Shown: positions 35,963 to 48,600 of the stretch, in pieces
How the letters are laid out: each line of letters opens with the position of its first letter
Numbering within the stretch: the stretch's first letter is position 1
DNA from: Druceiella hillmani
Lineage: Eukaryota > Arthropoda > Insecta > Lepidoptera > Hepialidae
Direction: 5' to 3'
Assembly: GCA_039881145.1 (NCBI GenBank)
Contig: JAYKKI010000060.1
Location: forward strand, 8,642,501-8,706,500
Length of the DNA stretch: 64,000 bases
Notes under the pieces: generated by a model
Told to the model about the DNA's origin: nothing
What the model saw: only the letters and a program-made list of their open reading frames with translations
Database searches by the model: none
Made by a program: the position numbers and the translations under genes

Positions 35963-37198
35963 ACTTTTTAGGCATTATAAATATGTATAACTCAAAAACA
36001 GGTGAACATGACGAAACTATAAGCGTTTTAGTTTGGCTACGAATCATAGCTTGTCACACCTAATTTTCTCAGAAATTGTTTGACATGGAAACATAAAATT
36101 TTGAGTTGTAATAGATCTTATAAAACCGCCTATTTTGGAGCAGCTATCATTTTAAAATATTTATACATGATTTTATAACGGGAAAATTAATGAATCCAAT
36201 TCGTTTATAGATTTATAAGAAAAAAAAGCAAAATATTACCGAAACTACTGAAGCAAAAATGATGCAAAAAAAAACATTGTTGGTAGAATAAGGCTAGAAG
36301 ATTACAGAAAAACTATAATGATTAAGCTAGGACTTACAGTTTTTGAGAAATTCACAATATATTTACGCCTTATAAAGGTGTATTTGGTAACATATTAATG
36401 TGATGAAAAATAATATTAACATTTATAAATTATTTGATAAAAACACTTTGTGTACTCGAATGTTTAAACATTTTTATGTATGTGAAACCTTTGTGGTATA
36501 AGTTCTGTTTTCCCTTGACAGGTTTATATTTTTAATATTTATTCTTTTCTGGGTAAAAATAATTTGATAACATATGTAATTAGGATATACATAAAATAAG
36601 TTATGTAACAGAAGATCACGGTTTCTGTAAATTTCGTCTACTTATGTGTATTTGTATAATGTACTTAATTAAATAAAAATTATCAGACCAAAAAAATATA
36701 AACCAAAAAATTAAAAATATTTTTAGATATAAACATTTTTGGTCAAGAGCGAAAGGTTAATTTTGGTTCACTCTTGACACAATTTGGCAAAACCTAATTT
36801 TTTGAATAAACTTAAAATAAGAATAAAGTGGGTGAAAAAAAATAACTTTAATGTGAGAAAAGGCGTGCTTTCTTGACTCTGGTGCTTTCTTGATGCTTTC
36901 TTGACTTGACTCTTCCTTTAGGAATAGCTAGCGATATAAAATTACGACAGCTCATGTAGCACTATCATTGTATAGCACTTCATGCTTTTTAGTATTGTCA
37001 TCGATTCTTGATAACTGTGCAAAATATTTTAAATAATTCTGACATCTGAGAGTGAACAAAAGATTAACTGAAATGTTCGTGTCTACGTACAAGTGAAGAT
37101 AATAAAAGCATGTTAATAAAAAAGTGTCAGAAAGACTAATAACGACCAGTATATAATCAACAATTAACTTTAACTGCTTACCTCACTGTCATCCACTA

Positions 37199-37199
37199 A

Positions 37200-37262
<63 letters not shown>

Positions 37263-37275
37263 CATATGTATGTAT
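37199..37275. repeat. (TA)n microsatellite
   Basis: Alternating TA passing into ACATATGTATGTA. Confidence 0.95.
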
Positions 37276-37599
37276 TTTGTACTTGAAATTTTCATTACGA
37301 CTATATAGCCTACAGGTTCTGAAATTAATATCAGAATTATCTTTGTAGTAGAGGTTAATATTGCATAAAGAACATTGCTATATGTGAAAAAATAGTCTGG
37401 CTCTAGCGTTTGATACAGCCACACTAAGACCTTACAGCAAAATTATGATAATTAACCATAACTAAGGGATAATTCTCCCTTTAAAGAGTTAGCCGTACAA
37501 TGTAATGATATGGAAACAGCAAAGCCCTTGCCAAGCTTTATCAAATAAATGGACTAATAATGGACTAGTGGGTTAGAGCTTTGCGTTTATTGAATACTC

Positions 37600-37770
37600 G
37601 TACTAGCTGTTACCCGCGATTTCGGGAGCGCATAAAGATATTATTGGTACTTATTTTCTTCCCAGTCTTCAAGACATTAATCTTTCAGGACCACCCTATT
37701 TTAATATCCTGGCTTGCCTCTTTAGCTGGAAGATGATCATATTGTTAGGTGAACGACCCTTAAGTACACT
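37600..37770 (+). mobile_element. TE fragment with 'acccgcgatttcg' motif
   Basis: ACTAGCTGTTACCCGCGATT TCG at 37603-37625 is close to the very common insect repeat end 'actagctgttacccgcgact'. The following 140 bp are moderately GC-rich; no protein is readable. Confidence 0.45.
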
Positions 37771-39579
37771 ACGTATAATTGCCCATGGAAGAAGAAGTCA
37801 TTTCTTTGATCCACATCACCCAATTCAAATTACAATAAAACAAATATTTAGTATGGTAAATACATTTTAGATCATATTCGTTTACAACCTCTTGAGAGAT
37901 GAATTTGGAAATTTGGTAAAGAGATATCAATTTGTTTGGAAGAGAGAATCCAAATAGAAATTTACACGCCTGTCACTTTGACCCTAACAATAACTCGACA
38001 CTTACTTTGATTCCTCATTTCGCATCATTAGGGGTTGAATTTCAAAAAATTCCTTCTTAGCGAATGTCTATGTTGTATATGAAAACTACCGTCCAGATAT
38101 CAACTCGACAAATTCTTACTTCTCTATCGCTTTGCTATACCTAAGAACTATAACACCATTCATTCACATTTCTCTTGAAAATATCTATTAGAGCTTCACT
38201 GCTTTTATCTTACTACTTTTTAAAAGAATGACAGTAATATGTTTGTTGGAATCTTAATTGAAACCCTTCTCTCAAATTTCTCCAAAGTCTGATGACTGAA
38301 ACAGATAGAATAATGTTAATCTTTTATCTACGTCTTCAATTTTCCGTTTTTTTATTATTCCCTTTTTCTTAACGACGGTTATTTCACTTTTTAATAGTTT
38401 TTAACTCTTTCTTCAAATTACACTTTTGAAATTGAATACCAGAAAATTCTATTTGAAAAAAAATTTTATTTTTGTCTCTAACTGATGGCATTTTTGATTT
38501 TATTAAACAATAGTCAATCTTTGCATCCCAATTTACTGGGATTAAAATTACTTAAAGGAACGTCCACATGTTTCTTTATTTGAGACTAGCTTTAAGTTTG
38601 GTCGCAGGAGAAAACAGTGGAATCTAAGTCCCTAGCTCTTATGTATACTAATAGTATATACCACACTATGGAGTATTGTGTTCAATGGATCTAGAGAGTA
38701 GTGGTAATTTTGAACTTAGCCTTAGTAGGTGCAAGCAACTTAGCCTTGATAGGTCCAATTGAAGCAACAAGCGCTATTTTAACCTACTGATAATTTTTAA
38801 AGTGTTCTTATTTTCACCAGAATACCATTCAACGTTTACCTGCAAATTATTTGCGCCAGCGCAAAATACTGGCATGCCTGCTAACGTCACAGTTCGAGAA
38901 ATGAATGTATCTCAAAACGTCGTATGATCATCAAATTGGCCACTTAGTAAATTATTCACATTTACTTCAAACGTCTATGATCGATCACATATTGAAACAT
39001 AACAAGATATATGGAGCACGACGCGAATATGAACTTAGGAGTTATCCTAATTTTGACCGCGTTCGTTACAGATGTTAATCCAAAACTCTTTCCAATAATC
39101 TTTTGCAGATTATACAATGTTTGATCTGACTTTAGAATTGTATTCGGTAATTCTGCACATATAATAAGAAACAGCGTGAAATTGAAACACATTCTTTAAT
39201 GTGTTTTGTTTTTTGATAATTTTCCAATTACTTGAGGAATAAAATCTATTTTTCAAAGCCAAAACAATTTATAACGAACTCGGCATCACTGTTATAAAAC
39301 ACCATAAGTGATAAGAAGAGAGATATGTATAAATAAATCGCTTTTGTATGAAATAATAAAAACAAAATCATAGCTGGTTTCCACAGCCACAAGTACAAAG
39401 CGGATCTATAAAACTGTATAGGTAAATATCTGGTTTATTTATTTATTAATTAATTGTTAGAACCAGAGCTGTTATTGCGGTAAGTCCATAGAGCGGTAGA
39501 AATATCCTACGCGTGTGTTAAACTTGATAGATATGCTAAAACAAACTTTATCTTTGTTCTAGCCGATAATTTATATTAA

Positions 39580-39582
<3 letters not shown>

Positions 39583-39640
<58 letters not shown>
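39583..39640. repeat. (TA)n microsatellite
   Basis: Uninterrupted TA tract. Confidence 0.96.
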
Positions 39641-39641
<1 letters not shown>

Positions 39642-40065
39642 TAAAACAAACAAAGTCTAACTCTGAAAATAAAATAAACTAAATTCAACCTAACCACAAA
39701 AATCTCGGAAAGAGCATGAAGGTCATAATTAAAGGAAAGAAAATATAGAAAGTACATAGATATATGTACCCTGGCAAACTAATCACTCGTAATTGTTCTA
39801 ACGAATTTGCCAACGAAATAAAAATAGAGAACGGACGTGCTCACTTTAGTAAATTGAAAACGTGTTAAGAAATAACAATTTTAGTCTGGGATTAGCCTGA
39901 TAATGTGGTACGTCTTCACAAATCTCTTCTATGGAGTAGATATTTAAGGTGGCAACTACCAGAAAACTGGACGCATTCGAGTTGTTGGTATAGAGGAGAA
40001 TCCTAAAAATATCATGAATGGACAGAGTAATAAATATCGAAGTCTTGATAAAAATCAACAAAGAC

Positions 40066-40066
<1 letters not shown>

Positions 40067-40143
<77 letters not shown>
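40067..40143. repeat. (TA)n microsatellite
   Basis: Uninterrupted TA tract; the open frame across it on the minus strand is not a gene. Confidence 0.96.
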
Positions 40144-40146
<3 letters not shown>

Positions 40147-40799
40147 GTATATAGTGAATTTATGGAACAGCTATATTTGAGATAAGAATTACCACAATGA
40201 TTGTCAATCTTTGACGAAGAGAAGACACTTAAAGAAGATTTGTCACAGCACAATTGGACTAATTGGACTAATATCACAGACAGAAATATGTGACCAACAA
40301 ATGCTCCGTCTATTAGATTGTTTTCAATTTAGTTTTTCACATTGAATTGCCTTTATTGTCGACTTTTAACTAGAGTGTAGAATAGCACTGAATTCCAATG
40401 TACGAGCTTAGATTTTGTTCCGATTACTATTTCTATATATGTTTTAGTTTAATAAAAACGTTTTCTTGTACTTTTTCGCACAACTATTTTTCAAAAATGT
40501 TTATAACACACAGACCTAGGCTAAAGACTGTTATCTCCGATGTCATGTGTGTGAAATTACTTATGATTATTTGTCACAAAGAGATAGGTAGAGGACTGTT
40601 TTAAATTTAATTGCTTTATTATCGAAACTTACTTCTACGACATATTATTTATCGATAATTCATTATTTGGAAGAATATTGATAAATAATACGAACAATAT
40701 AAATGCTAATCTGACAAGGTAAATATATAGAAATTACCGTTATCTGATGGCCGCTTTCAATTTTGTTGATTGTTTACAAATTTTGCAGTTTGAGTCTCT

Positions 40800-40900
<101 letters not shown>

Positions 40901-42025
40901 GGTATAACACGTAACATGTTATTTATTTAGCATTTTAACTAACAATAGAATCAACTGACGAGAAATAAGTCGAAGGTATTTTTAAGTAGTTTTACATTTG
41001 AAATTATTCCAGAAAGTGTCCAAAAGGAAGTTTTTCTTCAAGACCATAGTTCTTATTCTTTGCTGTTTCAAAACCTGTTGTTTCGTCCATCGTATGGTAC
41101 ATATTATTTATATCGGTATTCGCATCATGACGCAGGCTTAAGTGTTATAATAGAAGAGTCCGTGTTTACTATGTAAACCGACTGTACAGAGTATAGTTCA
41201 ATTTATGTACATTTTATAATAATATATTTGATAAATTTCAACAATCTTTCAAGAAAGTTTCCAAATTTATATCTTAAAATTTATCAGGAAAACGAATAAT
41301 TATATTGTAAATATTATTTGAAATATACATATTTCTCTGATCTACCACATACCAGGTTTTATCGCTGGTTTCCTCTTAAAATGGTACAAACTTTGAGTTT
41401 TTATTTAGGCCACCTAGAAATAGTATAATGTAAAGCAATGACAAGTTAAAATGAAAGAAAATTCGTGAAAATGTTTGTTTTTCCTATTTATCTTACTTCT
41501 AATTTAATTGCTTCATGTAATACATTGTAATATTGCAGCGAATAAACTTATAAATAGAAATAGCTTTAAAATGTGGCTAATCACTGCTGGTGTCAAAAAG
41601 TCGGTATTGTGCAAAAAATATAAAATTAGGTAAATAGAAAAGCTGACATTTCATCACATAACGTTATATAACATTAAATTTTTCTCAGATTTCCTTTACT
41701 ACAAATACCATAAGGCATATCCACTATATTCACGCGAGTATTTTTTTATCTGATTGTCACCAATCGTTCTTAAAAATACACGTACCTACATTAAGTCATC
41801 ACTGTGATGTCATTTCATTTATATCTACAAATATACTCTATAATCAAGCAGTTAAACATTATACCGGATAAGAATACTTGAGTGAATTTGTTTTTACTCA
41901 GCGAAGAAAATAACAATAAAGTTTTAATGTATAAACTGTGCTTACGAAAGCTAATAACAATATGAAAGATGAGCAACGGTGCTGACCGGGTGTTTCTGAA
42001 TGTTTTGTTCATAATCAAATATATA

Positions 42026-42975
42026 CGAGGTGTGATTGGAAAGTTTTAAGAATGGGCTTGTAATGGTATAATGGTGGTATTTACATGCTACTGTGATGCG
42101 TCTCCTTAAAGTAGTCTCCTTCTGACTGAACCCACCAACTCCAACGGTGTTTCCACTTTTGGAAACATTCCTGGAAATTGTTTTCCTAAAGTCTATTAAG
42201 GACGCTCTCCGTATTTGTCTGGATGTCTTCAATCGAGTCAAATCGCTTTCCTTTCAGTGAAAATTTAAGTTTAGGAAACAGGTGGAAGTCCGCAGGGACC
42301 AAATCAGCGGAATATGGCGGTTGTACAGCATATAATGTACAGCATAGCAAAGTGGCGGTTGTAAGCACAGGAATTTTGAATTTGGTCAAAAATTCAACGA
42401 TGGAGAAGGCACGATGAGCCAGAGCATTGTCATGGTCAAGCAACCAACTCTTGTTTTTCCACAATGCAAGCCTTTTCTTCCACGCCTTTTCGCGCAAACG
42501 CTCAAGAATACGTTTGTAGTATTCCTGGTTAATTGTCGGTCCTCCAGGGGTAAATTCATGATGCATAATACCGGTAGAGTCGGAAAAAATCACTGACATT
42601 TTCTTCACCTTCGACCGATTTTGCCGTGTTTTTTCGGCCGTGGTGAAGTTGGAGTCTTCCACTGCGAAGATTGCATTTTTGTTTTCGGATCATATCCATA
42701 TACCCATGTTTCATCACCTGTAATCGGTTTTGAAACAAAATTTCACACAAACTCGTGGCTCCGTTTTTACGTCCATTTTAACGAAGACAGAAGCCGGCAA
42801 CAAGCACTAACAGACTCAACCAGCTGCTATAGCGAACTGAATAAGGGTAATACATTTTTCTGTTAAAGGGTGTTTAAGGACAAGGAAATGGCTCACTCTC
42901 CACCCTCCTTGCACCTGCCCTTCAAATAAGTAAGCCGTGGCAGATCCATTTTTAAAACTTTCCAATCACACCTCG
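42026..42975 (-). mobile_element. Mariner transposon, 950-bp internally deleted copy
   Basis: Ends are CGAGGTGTGATTGGAAAGTT at the left and its inverse CTTCCAATCACACCTCG at the right, about 29 bp with one indel and one mismatch, flanked by TA (42024-42025 and 42976-42977). That is the mariner/Tc1 target site. Full mariners are near 1.3 kb; this one is short because its N-terminal helix-turn-helix region is gone. The transposase lies on the minus strand. A long AT/GT microsatellite begins directly outside the 42975 end. Confidence 0.92.
42081..42776 (-). pseudogene. Mariner transposase, deleted and frameshifted
   Basis: Minus-strand ATG at 42776 opens MDVKTEPRVCVKFCF, the usual mariner start, then jumps into ITGDETWVYGYDPKTK: the DNA-binding half is deleted. 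After a frameshift near 42600 comes RSKVKKMSVIFSDSTGIMHH, then KNKSWLLDHDNALAH (second catalytic Asp) and PPYSADLVPADFHLFPKLK (third Asp). Forty-one residues lie between these Asp instead of the mariner norm of 34; a short duplication containing GGCGGTTGTA and GTACAGCAT explains the excess. A further frameshift precedes the C-terminal FQECFQKWKHRWSWWVQ, which ends at TAA 42083-42081. No active enzyme is possible. Confidence 0.9.
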
Positions 42976-42987
42976 TATGTGTACATA

Positions 42988-43042
<55 letters not shown>

Positions 43043-43045
43043 ACA
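42976..43045. repeat. (AT)n(GT)n compound microsatellite at the mariner edge
   Basis: Begins at the TA flanking the mariner right end and passes through GTGTACATATGCATATA into pure AT, then (GT)n to 43041. Confidence 0.95.
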
Positions 43046-44364
43046 CATAATTTTATAGCATCGGATAATTTCAAATTGTGCTACAAACATGACTATGTAC
43101 GTATGTAATTAAATTTGTTCTGTAAAACATCCTGGACACGGCCTGAAATAATTATAGACTTAGAAGTTTGATTAATTTTTTAATAAAACTTTTGGTTCAA
43201 ATAATTTTATTACAGTCATATTTAGAAGAAAAAATACTTTTCTAAAAAATTTAGCAACAATATCCTTTACCTATTTTTAAAATAAGTGGCCACTATAAAC
43301 ACTTATGCATTTCTAAAATAAGTAGTCACAAGTGTTTCGAAATCTAGTGTGCTATCTCACTGCTTAATACATGTATAAACATTACAGTGAAAGTTTTATA
43401 AACTGCTTATAACTTCTATTTTAACGCTTTTCACAGCTACAGTTTATCCACACTTCCAATATACGATATACGACTACCCAAATTATGGGTGGGAATGATA
43501 TTGTATCTTATAATTTTTCACATCGAGAGAAATAGGTTTGCCTAACCATTTTGCATTGAAAATTATCCTATGACTAACAATATTCTAATCAACCCCGATC
43601 TTTACTATAAAAATTGACAGAGCTTTTTGGTTCTTTCCTTCGCCAAATTTTTTTTTTCTATAAAATAATAGTGATTCATCAATAAATAGCAAAATCAAGA
43701 TAAAAATCAGCCTTTTCTCTTTACTTCCGGAATTAATTTTCTATTTAAACCGAATTTCCATAGGTACTATCTAAGGAACTATACGAATAGTCTGCAATCG
43801 GTCCGGTGTCCTGATTAGTTTTTCTTTAGTTTAATTTGGGATTCGTTTTTCTTTAGTTTTCGTATAATATAGATTTAAATTTTTGAATGACATAACTAAG
43901 GCGAAATTAACTTCCAAATACATAGTCTTTTGTTTATTCTGCTAATAAATTCTAAAGGAACCCTAATCAAACGCCTATTCTTTTCAGATTTTAAAAGCTT
44001 TTCAAAGTATCCATACTTAGGGACGTAAATATATACTTACATACAGACTACGATTAAATTTAAGAAAAGTAATTCATGTTAATTCACTAACATTCTCTTT
44101 ATTCTTATTCTTCTTCGCTTATTTTTGTTGGCCCCTCTGGGTGTTAACGCACATTGCGTTAATACAGGTGTTTATAATTTTCATAAAAATAAAAGCACAC
44201 AAGCATTAAATCTTAGGACATATTCCCATATGTTTTAAAATGATGTTTAACTTTAAGTGGATAATTGTTTATAAATTTTAGTTTAATGGATATATTTAAT
44301 CTAATAATAAATGAAATTTAAAAAACTACCTATAGTGTATAAAACGTTATGGAAGAAATGTAAT

Positions 44365-44629
44365 CCACAATTAAATGAAACTACGTAATAATACTAATAT
44401 TTAATAATAATTTATTAATACTTTCTTTACCACGACCTAGGTTTCGTTGTATTACAACATCTTCAGGTGGGAAATTAGCAAAGATATCCCACCTGAAGAT
44501 GTTGTAATACAACAAATCCTAGGTCGTGGTAAAGAATTTAAAGAAAGTAGAAATAATACTACATCACGTAGTTTCATTTAATTGTGAATAATGAATTTCT
44601 ACAAAATTAACGCCAAATATATTCAATAT
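44365..44629 (+). mobile_element. Foldback element copy 2, 265 bp
   Basis: The same hairpin (ACGACCTAGGTTTCGTTGTA and its inverse) and the same one-sided tail as copy 1, in the same orientation. The 12-bp direct repeat AAGAAATGTAAT lies on both sides (44353-44364 and 44630-44641). The left arm is damaged between 44385 and 44430. Confidence 0.88.
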
Positions 44630-45292
44630 AAGAAATGTAATTTTACATTAAAAAAACTTTAAAAAATTAAAAGACAAGAAATAAAAAAATACAGAAATTA
44701 GAAGTAAATTATGCAAATGAGAGATTTCTCTTTTCCTTGTGATTCAATATTAAAATCTAATGTAGAAAACTATTTCTATAATAAAATAAAATATTTTGTT
44801 CTTTAATCAATGATAAAAAAATATAAAACTGTTTAACATCGCAGAACCACCCGGTGCCAGTACCGTACCATCTTCAAAAACCATTTAAAATATTCACCTC
44901 TCAGACTTTCTCCTCCCATATTCACCTCAATGTAGCTTCTTGCTCATTCTTTGATGGCTTATGGCACCTGTATGATGGATGTGCGAGTATTGTTGTCGGG
45001 TAAATATTGCCTATACGGATTGCTAATTTGTTTGTTTTGTTCAAGATTAATTTTTGTTAGTTTCGTGTTTTTTGTTCCGTGTGCTTTATTATTTTGGTTT
45101 TTAAACGGTAGTTAACGTTGTTGTTTTAAAGGTATTCATATAACTATTTATACAGTCGTAGCTTGGTATATGTTTGTAACTGTACATACAGTCATAGCTT
45201 GGTATAAGAAGTATTTTATATACGTTGCCTTATTACATTAGAGATAAAATTGGTAAGGATGATAAATTAGAACGATCTACATGATCCACACT

Positions 45293-45402
45293 AAAATCTC
45301 ATTTGAGACATTGGGTAAAACGTACTATTGGTCTATTAATCAATGAGAAAATAATTCTAAATATATTATGGAATAGTAGTCTTATACACACACACACACA
45401 CA

Positions 45403-45440
<38 letters not shown>

Positions 45441-45603
45441 TATGTTTTGGAGTTTAAAATTAATTAATCATTTGCGTTTATGTGACAAATAGATTGAGAA
45501 CGATCTACACTGTCGATCGTGTAGATCGGTGTATTACAAGGGATTACTTTTCTCATTGATTAATAGACCAATGGTACGTTTTACTGCCTCAAATGAGATT
45601 TTT
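45293..45603. mobile_element. Inverted-repeat element, about 310 bp, with a microsatellite loop
   Basis: AAAATCTCATTTGAG...AAACGTACTATTGG...AATCAATGAGAAAA at 45293-45351 returns inverted at 45548-45603 with only a few changes (57-bp arms). The interior holds (AC)n(TA)n at 45385-45438. A further GAACGATCTACA motif occurs just left of the element (45280) and inside its right half (45499). Confidence 0.65.
45385..45438. repeat. (AC)n(TA)n compound microsatellite
   Basis: Nine AC units followed by about 17 TA units, in the loop of the inverted-repeat element. Confidence 0.95.
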
Positions 45604-48600
45604 CCATGTTAAAAATAAAATTTACGTTTATATAAAATTATGACTGTCAAACTAAAACTTATTTGAAGTTTAATTGCTAAATAAAAAAAGACGTTAATTA
45701 AATTACGTGCACAGCCGTTTCGAACTTCGTATACTTTTAAGCTGTCTTAATATTATAAATCTCAACCAGTCCTGATAGTAGATAAGACCATTTTGTTAAT
45801 GCAGATGAATAGTCGTATATCAAAGCCTGATAACAAAATAACAAAATACACAAAGGCTTACTATACATTTTACTTTATACTCCTTTTCGTTCTTCTAAGG
45901 ATATGGTAGATCTTTAACAAAAGTAAACATCAAATAAATGAACATGGCAATAAATGTATTTAAGAAATTATGGATTACTTTGAATTTAGTGAATATGTTA
46001 AAGGAAATAAAATATTTAAGGAGTTTGAATTAGGTATTTTCATATTGCTAATGCTATGGGATAAAAGAAAAATATTTTTCGTCAAAAAAATCACAACCCT
46101 TTTAATGCCTTAAAGTTTTCAGAACGGATATAATTTTTTTAGTGATTTAAATACTGGGTTTTGCATAAAATAAACATATTAAAAAATAAAAAGAAGAAAT
46201 ACTTTTTTTTAGATTTCTTGGAATTTTTAGGCCCCTGTTGTTGTGAAGGCTACATTTTGGTCAAAGTGATGAACAATCTACCTTTATGTTCATTTGATTG
46301 TGACAATTTTTAGAATACATTTTGGTATTATTTATTGTAAAAGAGAATGTTTTTTATTTTTTATCATTTACAATTTAAAATTTAGCTATAATATTCATCA
46401 AAAATATTTTCATTTGTGTAACAAAAGTAAAAATTTCAGCAATTTCCTTTTTTCTTCTTGGCTGATTTTACACATCTTTTTTTGGCATTGAATTTTTCCA
46501 CGGGATATAAAAGCTTTGGTCGTTAATTTGCTTGCTTACATTGTCACTGAAATGGAGTTGACTCTTAGCGTCCCAGTAAAAGCGATATTTTACGATGTCA
46601 AATTCCTTAGGTGACAGAAAGTGTGTCAACAAGAGTACTGTTATTCCACTTTCCGAAAATTATGTCTTAAAAACTGTTGATGTAAATGTTTCCATGTTTC
46701 GTATCTTTATCAGTGGTGTAGTTGTCGGAATACGCTATTGGTTATTCCGAATAGTTCTATAAGCCACGGTATTATGGTTAATCAGGGCGTACACCTGTAT
46801 TACATACAGGGGAAATGACGAAATTGTCGTAACAAATCCCAGGCCCAAATCTTTGAGTTTTGTTGAGAGCTGTTGCACTGTCAATTACATGCAAATTATG
46901 TAAAAATCGAAGTCAAACAGACAATCTGTTTCCACATCATATCTGAAGTCCTTTTAGTGTTTTATTCTTTATGTATTGCTTTATGATAATATAACTTCGA
47001 CCTTTATAATAGCTCGTCGATGGTTTCTGTTTTAATATTATTAAATCCATTTTGGAACAAAATGTTCAACTGAAAAATTAGACCATTGATGGACACTAAA
47101 TGTTTAATTTTTGGTCTGTTATTATCACTATTTGTATCACATTTTGTTTTATTGTTATAGAGGTTCCTGCAAATATCAATAAATTGATTTCTTGGCATTG
47201 TATTTGATACATAAAGTACTCCAGTAATTGGAGTGAACCATTAATTTCCTAATCGTGATTGATATGATAACCCAAAACAAAACTCAAGTGAGGAAATGCT
47301 TTCATTTTTTTATTTTCAATTTGAATTGCCCTATTGTTTGTTTAAATATTCCTTTTTGATTTTTATATTATGTATTGAAATAAGTCATAAAAGTTTGTAG
47401 TAGAAATAAAGGTTTCAAAATAGTGGATTAGTTTTAATCACTGGAAGGATTTGTAGTTTTCCGCATTCATATCTCACATCACGATAGTCACTTGGAAAGC
47501 AAATTCTCTGGCTCAAATTGAAAACCAGCTCCATATTTTTGTGTTACAGTTGCTGATGATGAGGGTTCAGGTAACTAGGACGTTGTCGGTTTCTGTAAAT
47601 GAAATGTTGGATTCTGAATCTCAACATAAGAAACACCATGCCTGTCGTTTTATTTAAAAAAAGCTATAATATTCTTTGAAGAGTTGTAAAACATATTCAT
47701 CGTAACTTCTTTCGTCATAAAAAGTTGTTGGATTTCATATGATTTCACCTGCGTTCAAAAATTCTAAATTTTTACAGCAAATAAACTTCAATAACATAAA
47801 TTGAAAAATATAGATATATAAGAAAAAATGATTAGTTTTATTAGTCCATTGGTTTTTGTCATAAATTTTACCTCTACGATTTTCAAAACTTGTGAATTAT
47901 GTATGCGTATAGCATTAGTAATGGCGTACGAAATAAAAACAGGTAATTATTTACTTATCAGGGTGCATTTTCTTATAATATAACATTATAACTTGACAAA
48001 CATTTTATGACATCTCCTTTTTAAAAAGGAGAACACAGCGCCTATTGGATTGAATTGTAAGTTGTGCAGGTTTAACTATCTTGTCAGAGAACATTAGTTC
48101 TACGTTAGCGAAATAAAAAAAACAGTGAAAGGGGTACTCAGAAATAGACAAGAGATAGATAAAATGTTCTTATTGGCAAACATTTCTTTGTGGGACCTAT
48201 GTATCTCTAAGTAGTCAAAGGGTTGAAGTTCAAATATTAATAGTTGGCTTAAAAAATTAATTTTAACAACATTTCAATTATAATTTACTATTAACAGCGG
48301 TTACTAAACGTTTAGAGAAAATTTGTAACTCAAATTAACATCGATAGATCGATATACGGTTGTCCAAATCGAATGCTCTGATTAAAATTTCTAATCACTC
48401 ACGTCGCGTACAATGGTGAAAGCAAAATTGTACACTTTACCGACATTGGTCAAGTAAAAGCAAGCCATTTCAAATTAAATTGAAGCGATTAAAGATGCAC
48501 TGGTTAGTATAGAGTTGTAAAATGCGAGCAATGATAATTATTATAACAAGCATATTTAAAACGAGCCGTGATGGAACTAGTTGCAGAGGAATAATGAAAA

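Noticed and set aside
42223..42866. Plus-strand open frames over the mariner
   Set aside because: The transposase motifs are on the minus strand; these are antisense shadows.
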